Below, piece after piece: positions 37,643 through 46,539 of a DNA stretch of 64,000 nt. A program made the translations under genes and the position numbers. Location of the stretch: assembly GCF_000934765.1 (NCBI RefSeq), contig NZ_JYNN01000009.1:30295-94294 (forward strand), given 5' to 3'. Under the pieces are notes generated by a model, which saw nothing but the letters and a program-made list of their open reading frames with translations, did no database searches and was not told the DNA's origin. Each line of letters starts with the position of its first letter. Within the stretch, counting starts at the first letter, position 1. Origin of the DNA: Thiomicrospira microaerophila. Its GTDB lineage: Bacteria > Pseudomonadota > Gammaproteobacteria > Thiomicrospirales > Thiomicrospiraceae.

Positions 37643-40222
37643 ATGTTTAAAAATACCCAGTCGTTAAATACTAAAGTTATCGTGATTGCTGCTAGTGTTG
37701 GCATGGCGGTCGCTTTTTTAGTGGGGCTAATGATGTATGTGAGTGCTGTCAAGCCTGTTAAGTCAAATATTGAACAGGCCTTGATCGATGAAATGCAGGT
37801 ACACGTTAACGCAGCCATGGAGCTAAAAATTCAAAGTGGCATCATGGGGTCGACGGCAATGACCTTGCAGCGTGATGTAATGGAAGCCCTAGTGGTTGAA
37901 GATCGTGAAGAGGTTTTAGGTCTTTTTGGTGGCGTGAGAGAAGGGTTTCGTTCAAAATCGAACTTTAATAATATCGCTACAATTTTATTAACGGCTGATG
38001 GGCGTATGTTGGTTCGCTCTTGGGATTTGGAAAATTATGGACAGAGCGCGGCCAATAGTCCATTAGTTCAACGCGCTATGGCTGAAAAACAAGCTTTTGC
38101 GTCGCTGGGAGTGGGGGCGCGAGGTATCGGTGTGGTGGCTATTTCTCCAGTCATCGATGATGGTGAGTTCTTGGGTATGATTTCTTTGTTGCAAGGCTTA
38201 GCTTCCGTAGTGCATGATTTTAAACACCATTTAGATGTCGACTGGGTAATGTTGGGTGATACACGTTATTTAAACGAAAACTTTCCAGGCATGAATATTA
38301 TTAATAATAATAGGTCGATTGGTAAAAATTATATTTTAGCGAATAATCGCTGGTTTAACGAGGATCTTGTTGACTTGACCTCCCGCCACTATGTTGAGCA
38401 AGAAGGCGATCAGGTTGCGGTACACTTGCTAGATGGCAAGGTTATGGTGGATTTACCTGCTTATGATGAAGAAGGTAAGGTGTTTGGGCGTCATTTATTT
38501 TTTATGGACGAACAGCGGTTATTAGCACCGATTCAAACAGCTACTCATAATGCTTGGTTGTCCCTTATCGGTGTGCTTGGTGCGATTTTTCTGCTTACTT
38601 TTGCTTTGGTCATGGCGATAGGTCGAATGGTGATAAAACCTTTGCAGCAGGTTCAAACAATTAGTGACAACATTATTCGGACCGGTGACTTTAGTTTGCG
38701 TGTGCCAGAAAACTCAAAAGATGAGGTGGGCAAAACATCACATGCGATCAACCAGTTGTTAGAAAATGTGAGCCAGGCTTTATCAGGTGCGAATAAAACC
38801 GTGGCGGCGATTGCGGCCGGCGATTTTAATCAGCGCATTGAAGGGCAGTATGTCGGTGATCTTCAACGACTTCAGCAAGGGGTTAACAATAGTGCTGATA
38901 ATATCGCTAAGGTGATGACCCAGTTTGGGCGAACAATGCAGGCGATGAAGCAAGGCGAGTTTAAACTCAAGCTGGAGTGTCAGGCTGAGGGTGAGTATTT
39001 AAAAATGATGAACAATGCCCAAGCCACTATGGATGAAATGAATGGCATTATTGCACAGATTAATGATGTCATGAGCGCCATGTCGCAGGGTCAGTTTAAC
39101 CATCGTGTTGAGATTGCCGCTAGCGGTGAAATGAACGTCCTAAAAGACAGCATTAATGAATCGATGACGCAGCTTGATGAAGCGATTAGGGAAATTACTC
39201 ATATTGTGGTTGCTCAGAGCGGGGGGGATTTAACTCAGGTTATTCGTGGTGATTATGAAGGTGATTTGCAGCGATTAAAAGATGCCGTCAATAGCTCTTT
39301 ATCCAAGTTAGCGCAAATTGTATCGCAAGCGGTGCAGGCGGCGGATATTGTGAACAATGCGGCTAAAGAAGTCTCACAAGGTTCGCTGGATTTAAGTGAA
39401 CGAGTGCAGCAGCAAGCGGCGGCATTGGAGCAGACCTCGGCCACGATGGATCAGATGAATTCAGCAGTGCAAAACAATACTGGGAACGCACAGAGTGCGG
39501 CCAAGCTTGCTACCGGCGTGCAACTCGAAGCCCAGCAAGGTGAGAAGGTAATGCAACAAACGATTGTCGCGATGGGCGCGATTCAGCAATCCAGTCACAA
39601 AATAGCAGACATCGTTAGCTTAATTGACGGTATCGCATTTCAAACCAATTTGTTAGCGCTTAACGCCGCCGTGGAAGCGGCGCGTGCGGGTGACCATGGG
39701 CGTGGATTTGCCGTGGTGGCCGGTGAAGTGCGTGCGTTAGCACAAAAATCGGCTGAAGCCGCTAAAGATATTAAAAAGTTAATCAATGAAAGCGTGACAC
39801 GGATTGATGAAGGTACCAAATTGGCCAGTGAGTCAGGTGAGCGTTTGATCTCGATTACCCACTCCGTTGAAGAAGTGAGTGCGATGATTAATCAGATCGC
39901 TCAAGCTTCAGCTGAACAAGCAGAGGGTGTTTCACAAGTGCATGCTGCAATTAGTGATATTGATGGTGTAACGCAACAAAACGCGGCGCTGGTTGAGCAG
40001 ACCTCTGCGGCGTCAGAGTCAATGAGTGAACAGGCGAATGAGCTTAGTCGAAATATGAGTTTCTTTAAAACCAATCATTCATCATCTGCGCCACGGCAGT
40101 TAGCTGCGAGTCGTACAGTGCTAAAGCAACAACCGGTAAAGTCACACCCGATAAAAGCAAAGCCAGCGGAGTCTAAGGCGGTCAAAGGCGGTTCAAACAA
40201 TGATGAATGGGCGGACTTTTAA
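37643..40222 (+). CDS. Methyl-accepting chemotaxis protein with double-Cache-like sensor and poly-HAMP
   Basis: This transmembrane chemoreceptor feeds CheA/CheW. Two membrane helices (about residues 12-34 and 310-335) bracket a periplasmic sensor of about 275 residues that looks Cache-like (TILLTADGRMLVRSW, GVVAISPVIDDGEFLGMISL). Several HAMP-like units follow, each with a GDF/GEF/GQF-type turn, then the signalling hairpin with VSLIDGIAFQTNLLALNAAV. The protein ends in EWADF, which fits the xWxxF CheR/CheB tether. It stands alone and is unlinked to the che operon, and its ligand is unknown. Confidence 0.92.
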   Translation: MFKNTQSLNTKVIVIAASVGMAVAFLVGLMMYVSAVKPVKSNIEQALIDEMQVHVNAAMELKIQSGIMGSTAMTLQRDVMEALVVEDREEVLGLFGGVREGFRSKSNFNNIATILLTADGRMLVRSWDLENYGQSAANSPLVQRAMAEKQAFASLGVGARGIGVVAISPVIDDGEFLGMISLLQGLASVVHDFKHHLDVDWVMLGDTRYLNENFPGMNIINNNRSIGKNYILANNRWFNEDLVDLTSRHYVEQEGDQVAVHLLDGKVMVDLPAYDEEGKVFGRHLFFMDEQRLLAPIQTATHNAWLSLIGVLGAIFLLTFALVMAIGRMVIKPLQQVQTISDNIIRTGDFSLRVPENSKDEVGKTSHAINQLLENVSQALSGANKTVAAIAAGDFNQRIEGQYVGDLQRLQQGVNNSADNIAKVMTQFGRTMQAMKQGEFKLKLECQAEGEYLKMMNNAQATMDEMNGIIAQINDVMSAMSQGQFNHRVEIAASGEMNVLKDSINESMTQLDEAIREITHIVVAQSGGDLTQVIRGDYEGDLQRLKDAVNSSLSKLAQIVSQAVQAADIVNNAAKEVSQGSLDLSERVQQQAAALEQTSATMDQMNSAVQNNTGNAQSAAKLATGVQLEAQQGEKVMQQTIVAMGAIQQSSHKIADIVSLIDGIAFQTNLLALNAAVEAARAGDHGRGFAVVAGEVRALAQKSAEAAKDIKKLINESVTRIDEGTKLASESGERLISITHSVEEVSAMINQIAQASAEQAEGVSQVHAAISDIDGVTQQNAALVEQTSAASESMSEQANELSRNMSFFKTNHSSSAPRQLAASRTVLKQQPVKSHPIKAKPAESKAVKGGSNNDEWADF

Positions 40223-40247
40223 CTAGCTTCATTGGTTGTTTATTATT

Positions 40248-41531
40248 CTACCGATGTTCCAGCAACACCATCGTTTCATAATGATGGGTTTGCGGGAACA
40301 TCTCAAAGAGTTGTAAGCGCTTGATGCGATAATGTTGTTGCTCAAGCGCTTTCAAATCTCTAATCAGCGTGTCGCTATGACAAGACACATACAGTATTTT
40401 CTTCGGTTTTAGGCAGCCTAAATCCTCACAAATCGTTTTTGCCCCTAATCTACCCGGGTCTAAAAGCATCACAGAATAGTCATTTCCCAACCAGGCCTGG
40501 TTGTCAATCGGCTTAAATAAGTCATCCTGAATAAAGCTAGTATTATTCAATTGATTAAGTTTGGCATTATGTTTAGCGAGTTCAATCGCACGCGCATTGC
40601 CCTCAACACCAATCACTTGCCCCGCCGATTTTGCCAACGGCAAACTAAAGTTACCTACCCCACAAAATAAATCCAACACCTTATCATCATGGTTCAATTG
40701 CAGCCAATCAAGCGCATGATTGACTAGCGCTTGGTTGACTTGGGCATTAACTTGAATGAATCCCGCTGGGTCAAAACAAAGCTTGATGTCTTTGGTGTTT
40801 TTTGTGTCTTTGGTGTTTTTTGTACCTTGGATTGTGTAGAAAGGCTGTTCGTCATCTGGTTGTTCAGACACTAATTCAGAGGTTAGCCAAACACCATTCT
40901 CCGCTTCTGCCAGCTGGACTTCACGCCGTTGGCGACTCGCCAGTGGTAATAGATCAAAACGCGCTTTACGCAGCGTTTCATTGAGCGCAGGGCTAAGAAT
41001 GGGACATTGTTCAATGTCTACCACAGAATCAGATTTGGCTTGTTTAAATCCCAGTCTGGGTTGCTTGGTTTGCGGGTCTTTAGTCAAGAACATGCGCGCA
41101 CGACGGCGATAAGCTGTCGGCTGGTCACGGTATAAAGGCTCGACAACCAGTTTACGGCAATCAACAACCTTTTCTAACTGATCTAACAGGTTTTGAAGTT
41201 TCCAATTGCCTTGCGATTCAAAGTCAAGATGCTGCAAATCACAGCCGCCACAGGTTTGATATACATCGCAAAAAGGTGCGGTTCGATCCGCCGCATGGCG
41301 CTTCCAACGCATAGGTTTAGCCAGTGCGTGCTTGCTAAAGTCTTGGGTGATTTTGAGATCAACCACTTCCGTTGGCAGTGCTTGCTCAACGAATACCGAT
41401 TTATGATTGATTTTAGCGACACCCAAACCCTGATGGGTTAGCCCTGTTATCTCGATGTTTTCAAAGCGCCCTTGCAAGGGCGTAGAGGGTTTCGATTTTT
41501 TATTTAAAGCACGTTTTTGCGGTAGTTTCAT
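40248..41531 (-). CDS. rlmD: 23S rRNA (uracil-1939-C5) methyltransferase RlmD
   Basis: RlmD (RumA) methylates U1939 of 23S rRNA. The 427-residue protein has an amino TRAM domain, [4Fe-4S] ligands in CDVYQTCGGC plus a Cys in IEQCPIL, and the carboxy methyltransferase with LDLFCGVGNFSLPL, LLDPGR and catalytic Cys in ILYVSCHSDTL. In the middle lies a low-complexity TKNTKDTKNTKDIK stretch made of two 18-bp direct repeats, not usual in the family. A perfect 16-bp palindrome copy encodes NQAWL. Confidence 0.94.
   Translation of the reverse strand: MKLPQKRALNKKSKPSTPLQGRFENIEITGLTHQGLGVAKINHKSVFVEQALPTEVVDLKITQDFSKHALAKPMRWKRHAADRTAPFCDVYQTCGGCDLQHLDFESQGNWKLQNLLDQLEKVVDCRKLVVEPLYRDQPTAYRRRARMFLTKDPQTKQPRLGFKQAKSDSVVDIEQCPILSPALNETLRKARFDLLPLASRQRREVQLAEAENGVWLTSELVSEQPDDEQPFYTIQGTKNTKDTKNTKDIKLCFDPAGFIQVNAQVNQALVNHALDWLQLNHDDKVLDLFCGVGNFSLPLAKSAGQVIGVEGNARAIELAKHNAKLNQLNNTSFIQDDLFKPIDNQAWLGNDYSVMLLDPGRLGAKTICEDLGCLKPKKILYVSCHSDTLIRDLKALEQQHYRIKRLQLFEMFPQTHHYETMVLLEHR
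40488..40503. repeat. Iterated palindrome, full 16-bp copy, in rlmD
   Basis: CAACCAGGCCTGGTTG is perfect; reads NQAWL on the minus strand. Confidence 0.92.
40787..40826 (-). repeat. 18-bp in-frame tandem repeat in rlmD
   Basis: Two copies of an 18-bp unit (plus-strand GTCTTTGGTGTTTTTTGT) encode alternating TKD and TKN residues. As the unit is a multiple of three, copy changes would alter length and keep the frame. Confidence 0.75.
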
Positions 41532-41570
41532 TTGGGTTCAATTATGTTAGAGGGAAGGGGGATAAGTGGT

Positions 41571-42386
41571 TTAGCTGCCTTGAGTAGAGTCAGGCGAGGG
41601 CAAACCAATGACATCACCTACACGCGCGTTAAAGTAAACGGTATCGAATGAGGGTGGCAGTTTGTCATTAATTACAAAATACATAAATACCGCATGCAAA
41701 GCACCAAATCGGTAAAAAATGTTACCAATGTAGCGTTTAAACCAGCCCGGCTCAATACGATTGAGTTTGAGTTTGCTTTTGGCTGTACCAAACAGATAGC
41801 CATAGGTAGCGCCGACAATCACTTGATCGGTTTTAAGACGGCCTGCTTGAACATACTCTTTTGATAGTCTAACGGCATCGCGAATGGATTTAGCAATCGA
41901 CAAGGCGAGGTCACGGCTGATACGGTGTTTATCCATGCTGTCTTTTTTAATCTTTTGTTTTTTAATTAGTCGGTACTTTTCCGCTAATACAGAATGGGCT
42001 TTGGCTAAATGAAGTGTGATTTGACCGTTGCGTGACTGATGGTAAAAAACGTGTGAACTTAAATTGGTAAAAAAATTGTTTTTAAATAGAAAGTGACTGA
42101 TTTTGTTGGTAATGTCTTTAAACGAAAAAAACGGCATGGTGAGCATGGGCACAATCGATAAGCTGAAAAACAAAATACTAAAGCTTAAAACAACGGTACG
42201 CCGGCGAATATGAAACCCTTCATGTAAGGTTAAAATCACAGCAATAAAACTCGCGACCAAAATCAATGTCAGAAGCAGGGTGCTTATCAAGTGTGAAACA
42301 AGAAACCGTCGCCCCTCAACACTGAATACAATCGCCTTAAGAAAACGCTGGGTTTCATGTAAACGAAACGACAATTCAGAACGCAA
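41571..42386 (-). CDS. Unrecognised membrane protein
   Basis: I do not recognise this 271-residue protein. Two hydrophobic segments lie at about residues 30-53 and 65-88, followed by a basic, Lys/Ser-rich soluble part with a helical KKQKIKKDSMDKHRISRD stretch and a second region containing YGYLFGTAKSKLKLNRIEPGW. The carboxy end (FDTVYFNARVGDVIGLPSPDS) has the look of a short beta domain. The layout suggests an inner-membrane anchor with a cytoplasmic domain. It lies upstream of rlmD on the same strand, with 39 bp between. Confidence 0.6.
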   Translation of the reverse strand: MRSELSFRLHETQRFLKAIVFSVEGRRFLVSHLISTLLLTLILVASFIAVILTLHEGFHIRRRTVVLSFSILFFSLSIVPMLTMPFFSFKDITNKISHFLFKNNFFTNLSSHVFYHQSRNGQITLHLAKAHSVLAEKYRLIKKQKIKKDSMDKHRISRDLALSIAKSIRDAVRLSKEYVQAGRLKTDQVIVGATYGYLFGTAKSKLKLNRIEPGWFKRYIGNIFYRFGALHAVFMYFVINDKLPPSFDTVYFNARVGDVIGLPSPDSTQGS

Positions 42387-42703
42387 TCTATTCCCCTACT
42401 TATTTAAATCAAAAAATATTTCCTATTTTAACAATTTTTTAGAAACTTAGGGGGCAAAGCATAAGCTTTTGTTTGTTTAATCGTCTGGTGTGTTGGTTGC
42501 TTCTAAGGTTTGGAGTAATGCCGAGTCTTCAAGGTTAAAACAAACGGCTTTGCTGAGCAAAACATGGCGTCAGGTATTCAAACGAGGGATGGTGCAAGGT
42601 TAGTCAAGGCTATATTCTTGTTTAATCTGTGGTAAATAGTGTTTTTAAGTCACCGTCTGAATTATAATCGCAGTAAGATTTTATGGTGTAGCGAGTGAAA
42701 GTA
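42387..42703. other. Intergenic region with a possible coding remnant
   Basis: No intact gene is seen in these 317 bp. On the minus strand around 42480-42600 two short adjacent frames look protein-like (one ends ALLQTLEATNTPDD, the other includes HHPSFEYLTP), suggesting a decayed gene, but the evidence is weak. The part next to 42700 is A/T-rich and probably holds the phosphatase promoter. Confidence 0.3.
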
Positions 42704-43324
42704 ATGAAATATCGATTAACATGGGTGCTATTCATCGGCATTTGTTTATTTCGTCCGGTGTGGGCGGATGATGAGTTCAAAGCGGTTGTGACGGCTGATC
42801 GTGCATTGATTGAACAGGTTCGCCAAGGCGGTTATGTGATCTATATGCGTCATGGCAAAACCGATACGGCGCAGCCGGATCAGGTGCCGATTGATTTAAA
42901 TGACTGCACCACACAGCGCCCCTTATCAAAGCAAGGGCTTGATGAATTGCACCTGATTGCAAGTTATTTTAAACAGCTTTATATCCCCTATACCCCCGTG
43001 CACTCTAGTCCACTTTGTCGTGCTAAACAGACTGCTGAAATTGTATTTGGTTCGCCTGTCATTATTGAAGAAAATCTACAATACACGGCGGCGCTGACAA
43101 CGCGTGAAAAACAGCCTATTATTGAGCGTACTAGGGCGCTCCTGTCTAAGCCTGTTGCCAAGGGAACAAATCGGGTATTGGTTGCACACGGCCCTAATCT
43201 GGTTGAGATGATGAGTTACTTCCCCCCGGAGGGAAGTATCGTATTTTTTCGTCCGCTGGGGGCTGAGGGCTTTGCATACTTAGCCACCATTACACCGCAA
43301 GACTGGTCTGTGTTACTAAAGTAG
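42704..43324 (+). CDS. Exported histidine phosphatase family protein
   Basis: A signal peptide ends at about PVWA-DDE, placing this 206-residue protein in the periplasm. The catalytic RHG motif appears in YMRHGKTD, RPLSKQG follows, and the second His is in LVAHGPNLVEM. These identify the branch-2/phosphoglycerate-mutase-like superfamily; the substrate is not predictable. I chose the ATG at 42704 because GAGTG lies 6 bp upstream; a GTG at 42695 would add three residues. A GGDEF-EAL gene follows after 16 bp, so the two probably share a transcript. Confidence 0.85.
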   Translation: MKYRLTWVLFIGICLFRPVWADDEFKAVVTADRALIEQVRQGGYVIYMRHGKTDTAQPDQVPIDLNDCTTQRPLSKQGLDELHLIASYFKQLYIPYTPVHSSPLCRAKQTAEIVFGSPVIIEENLQYTAALTTREKQPIIERTRALLSKPVAKGTNRVLVAHGPNLVEMMSYFPPEGSIVFFRPLGAEGFAYLATITPQDWSVLLK

Positions 43325-43340
43325 GTGAGGATATATACTG

Positions 43341-45476
43341 ATGAAGGCTAGTCGTAAGTTATTGCTTTTGATATTTTGGCCTGTTGTTTTATTGTCTTTA
43401 TTTGCGGTGATCGTAGCCTATTGGTCCTTGTCTTCTATTAAAACCCAGTCTTATTTAACTTACCAAAAACAAGTGCAGGACTTGCATGTTGTGCAGCAGG
43501 CGGCCGACTTTAGTCAAGAAATTGGCGGTCTTCATCGGCGCGTAGCCGAGGCGATAGTGCAGGCTAAGTTAGGGCAGCTTTCTGAGGTACAACTATATCG
43601 ACTGCATACACAGATTGTGGACGGTATGGATGCGTTGTCTGGGCAGGTTCAAGCGCTGGTGGAATCTGAGTTGTTGCTGGAGGTGAACCATGGCAGCGTT
43701 TTGCTGTTGCAACAAGAATTTCAAAGCTATCGACGTTTTATTATTCAAGCGACAGATATTATCGCCATTGATCCAAGCGTTGCGCAAAACTATTTGCAGC
43801 AAGCGCAAGAAAGCTTTATTCAGTTTTCTATGTATATTCAACGTATTACTTATTTGTTGGCGGAAAGGACGGAGGTGCGTAGCGCGGAAGAGTTTGATGT
43901 GCATCAGCGGTGGTTATATGGTTTAATTTTGGCGGGCATTGTAGGTTTGATTGCCGTATTGCTGTTAGTGTTGTTATTTTCGAGTTGGATCAGTCGTAAG
44001 ATGGCTTATATTGCGGATGCCTTGAGTCAAATGGCTCGCTCAGATAATTGTCAAACCATTTTATTGCCCAACATTGAACAGATGCATGCTAAAGATTCGG
44101 GTGAATTTGGTCGTATGGCTGGTGCATTATTGAGCTTTAGAGATGCGGTTGAGCGACGTAAACAAGCGGAAGCAGAAGCGTTTGAGTTGGCTTTTTATGA
44201 CAGCTTAACCCACTTGCCAAATCGCCGTTTGTTGATTGAACGATTGACCCACGCCCTTGCGCTGAATCATCGCACAAAACAAATCAGTGCGCTACTCTGT
44301 TTTGATTTAGATAACTTTAAATCCATCAATGATGCCCAAGGTCATCGAGCGGGTGATCAGGTGCTGGTCGAATTGGCCGAAAGATTGCTTGAATGGGCAC
44401 AAAATCAAAATCATATTGCACGTATAGGCGGCGATGAATTTGTCGTTGTTTTGGATGCGCTAGGCTCAGACCAAGAGCAAGCGGCCAGCAAAGCAGAGCA
44501 AGCCGCTGAGCAGTTAAGAGCGTATTTAAACCAACCTTATTTTATTAAGGGTGAGCGCTACTTTTCAACGCCGAGTATGGGTATTGTCTTGTTTACTGGC
44601 AAGAATGAAACGATCGAAGATTTGCTAAAGCAATCAGAAACCGCGATGTATAATGCGAAATCGAATGGGCGAAACCGTATTAGCTTTTACGACCCAATGA
44701 TGCAACAGGTGCTGGTAGAGCGTGCGGCGATGGAAGTTGCCTTGCGTGAAGCGATTGAACAGTCTCAATTTGAACTATTTTATCAACCTCAAGTCGATCA
44801 GGCTCAGCTTGTAGTTGGTGCGGAAGCCTTGATTCGATGGCATCACCCTGAGCGAGGTCAAGTTTCGCCGGGGGACTTTATTCCACTGGCGGAAGAAACC
44901 GGTCAAATTAAACAGCTGGGCGCTTGGGTGCTAGAAACGGCCTGTCAGCAGCTTAAAGTCTGGCAAAAAAACCATGCCACTGCGCATTTAACCCTGTCTG
45001 TTAATGTCAGTGCTCAACAGTTTAAAGAAGTGAGTTTTGTTCAGCAGGTCAAACAATTAATTGATCAAACCCAAATCCGGCCACAAAACTTGAAAATTGA
45101 GTTAACAGAAAGCACGGTCCTTGAAAGCGTGAATGAGGCAGTTGAAAAGATGCGGCAATTACGAGGGATTGGTGTTAAGTTTTCACTAGATGATTTTGGT
45201 ACGGGCTATTCTTCGCTTCAATATCTTAAGCGTTTACCCTTGGACCAAATTAAAATTGACCAGTCTTTTGTCAAGGACATTAATGAAGACGTGGATGATG
45301 CGGTGATTGTGCAAACGATTATTGCCATGAGTCATGCGCTGGGTATTGAAGTGATCGCTGAAGGCGTTGAAACGCAAGCGCAAAAACACCTGCTTGAAAG
45401 ACAGGGCTGCCGTTTTTATCAAGGCTATTTATTTGGGAAACCTTGCCCGATTAAGGATTTTCATATTTCGTCATAG
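43341..45476 (+). CDS. Membrane GGDEF-EAL protein for cyclic-di-GMP
   Basis: This 711-residue protein has a membrane helix at residues 9-29, a mainly helical periplasmic domain, a second helix near 192-213, a HAMP-like linker, then GGDEF and EAL domains. The cyclase motif IGGDEF and the phosphodiesterase motif GAEALIRW are both intact, with DDFGTGYSSL and IAEGVETQ in the EAL domain, so either or both activities are possible. Diguanylate/phosphodiesterase output would affect the motility genes of the window, but that link is inference. A 14-bp perfect palindrome follows the stop. Confidence 0.92.
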   Translation: MKASRKLLLLIFWPVVLLSLFAVIVAYWSLSSIKTQSYLTYQKQVQDLHVVQQAADFSQEIGGLHRRVAEAIVQAKLGQLSEVQLYRLHTQIVDGMDALSGQVQALVESELLLEVNHGSVLLLQQEFQSYRRFIIQATDIIAIDPSVAQNYLQQAQESFIQFSMYIQRITYLLAERTEVRSAEEFDVHQRWLYGLILAGIVGLIAVLLLVLLFSSWISRKMAYIADALSQMARSDNCQTILLPNIEQMHAKDSGEFGRMAGALLSFRDAVERRKQAEAEAFELAFYDSLTHLPNRRLLIERLTHALALNHRTKQISALLCFDLDNFKSINDAQGHRAGDQVLVELAERLLEWAQNQNHIARIGGDEFVVVLDALGSDQEQAASKAEQAAEQLRAYLNQPYFIKGERYFSTPSMGIVLFTGKNETIEDLLKQSETAMYNAKSNGRNRISFYDPMMQQVLVERAAMEVALREAIEQSQFELFYQPQVDQAQLVVGAEALIRWHHPERGQVSPGDFIPLAEETGQIKQLGAWVLETACQQLKVWQKNHATAHLTLSVNVSAQQFKEVSFVQQVKQLIDQTQIRPQNLKIELTESTVLESVNEAVEKMRQLRGIGVKFSLDDFGTGYSSLQYLKRLPLDQIKIDQSFVKDINEDVDDAVIVQTIIAMSHALGIEVIAEGVETQAQKHLLERQGCRFYQGYLFGKPCPIKDFHISS

Positions 45477-45490
45477 TTAACCCGGGTTAA
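45477..45490. other. Perfect 14-bp palindrome before the nitroreductase gene
   Basis: TTAACCCGGGTTAA lies directly after the GGDEF-EAL stop and 28 bp upstream of the nitroreductase start. It has no loop or T-run, so an operator is more likely than a terminator. Confidence 0.45.
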
Positions 45491-45518
45491 ATGTGTCATG
45501 TTTTAAAAGAGAGAGTGA

Positions 45519-46172
45519 ATGAATATTATCAACATCGCGCAAACGCGCTATTCCACTAAAAAATTTGATCCAGCGCGTTCCTTGTCTGCCGATCAGTTGG
45601 CTGATATCAAAGCCTTGTTGCGTTTGAGCCCATCAAGCGTCAATTCACAGCCTTGGCATTTTGTCATCTCTACGAATCCAACAGGCAAAGCGCGAATAGC
45701 GAAAGCCGCTGGCGGTCAGTATGTTGCCAATGAATCCAAAATCAATGACGCATCCTGTGTCGTGGTGTTTTGTGTGAAAACCGATTTAACCGATGATTAT
45801 TTGGAGGCGTTGCTTGACCAAGAGCAGCAAGACGGGCGTATTGATTCAGAAGAGATGAAAGGCAAGGTGCGCAAAGTACGCGGTTTTTATGCTGATTTGC
45901 ATCGGGTTCAATGGCTGGATACCCAGTGTTGGATGGAGAAACAGGTCTATCTGAATATGGGTGCTTTTTTGCTTGGCGTGGGTGCGCTGGGTTTGGATGC
46001 GGTGCCGATTGAGGGCGTGGATACAAAAGTATTAGACACGGAGTTCGACTTAACGGCAAAAGGCTTTAAAGCCCTAGCCGTCGTCGCGATTGGCTATCAA
46101 GCCGACAATGATTTCAATGCCAAACTCCCTAAATCGCGTTGGCCAGAGTCTAGCCTATTTTGTGAGGTTTAG
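45519..46172 (+). CDS. Oxygen-insensitive NAD(P)H nitroreductase, NfsB-like
   Basis: This FMN flavoenzyme type reduces nitroaromatics, quinones or dihydropteridines. The 217-residue protein shows ARTRYSTKKFDP-like opening, LRLSPSSVNSQPWHF for FMN binding, and the carboxy LPKSRWP segment. Its natural substrate cannot be set from sequence. The AGAGAG upstream gives a reasonable ribosome site. It converges on the small Nif11 gene, with 1 bp between the stops. Confidence 0.88.
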   Translation: MNIINIAQTRYSTKKFDPARSLSADQLADIKALLRLSPSSVNSQPWHFVISTNPTGKARIAKAAGGQYVANESKINDASCVVVFCVKTDLTDDYLEALLDQEQQDGRIDSEEMKGKVRKVRGFYADLHRVQWLDTQCWMEKQVYLNMGAFLLGVGALGLDAVPIEGVDTKVLDTEFDLTAKGFKALAVVAIGYQADNDFNAKLPKSRWPESSLFCEV

Positions 46173-46173
46173 G

Positions 46174-46389
46174 TTAATGGTATTCGCCAGGTAAGCCGTT
46201 TTTTATCATGGTGGCTTGGCCAACTTTTTTACCCGACATGCGCAATAACTCATCGCCTGAGAACTCATAACCGAGTTTATAGGCGATACGCGCCACATCA
46301 TCCGCGGTCGATGCCGCTACTACTTCACTTTTTAATGCAGGGTCAGCCTGCATTTTCATAATGAACGCTTCCATTTGATCTAAGGCCAT
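46174..46389 (-). CDS. Small Nif11-domain protein
   Basis: This 71-residue protein resembles the Nif11 domain: an amino helix with DQMEAFIMKMQADPAL, then AASTADDVARIAYKLGYEFSGDEL. It ends GLPGEYH, without a double-glycine leader site and without modifying-enzyme genes close by, so a RiPP precursor is unlikely. Nif11 proteins have no settled function in non-diazotrophs. It stands alone in its own short transcription unit with a Shine-Dalgarno-like GAGG upstream. Confidence 0.7.
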   Translation of the reverse strand: MALDQMEAFIMKMQADPALKSEVVAASTADDVARIAYKLGYEFSGDELLRMSGKKVGQATMIKNGLPGEYH

Positions 46390-46539
46390 GTTTTATTTTC
46401 CTCTTTGCATTAATTTTAGTGAGCCAATAAAGGCTTGCGTTGAACCGTTTAATGGGTATGGCTTTATGATACCTAAAACTCAATATTATCGATTAACTAT
46501 TTTAGTTTTATCATCGCAAGTTTTTACTGACAATTCGGA

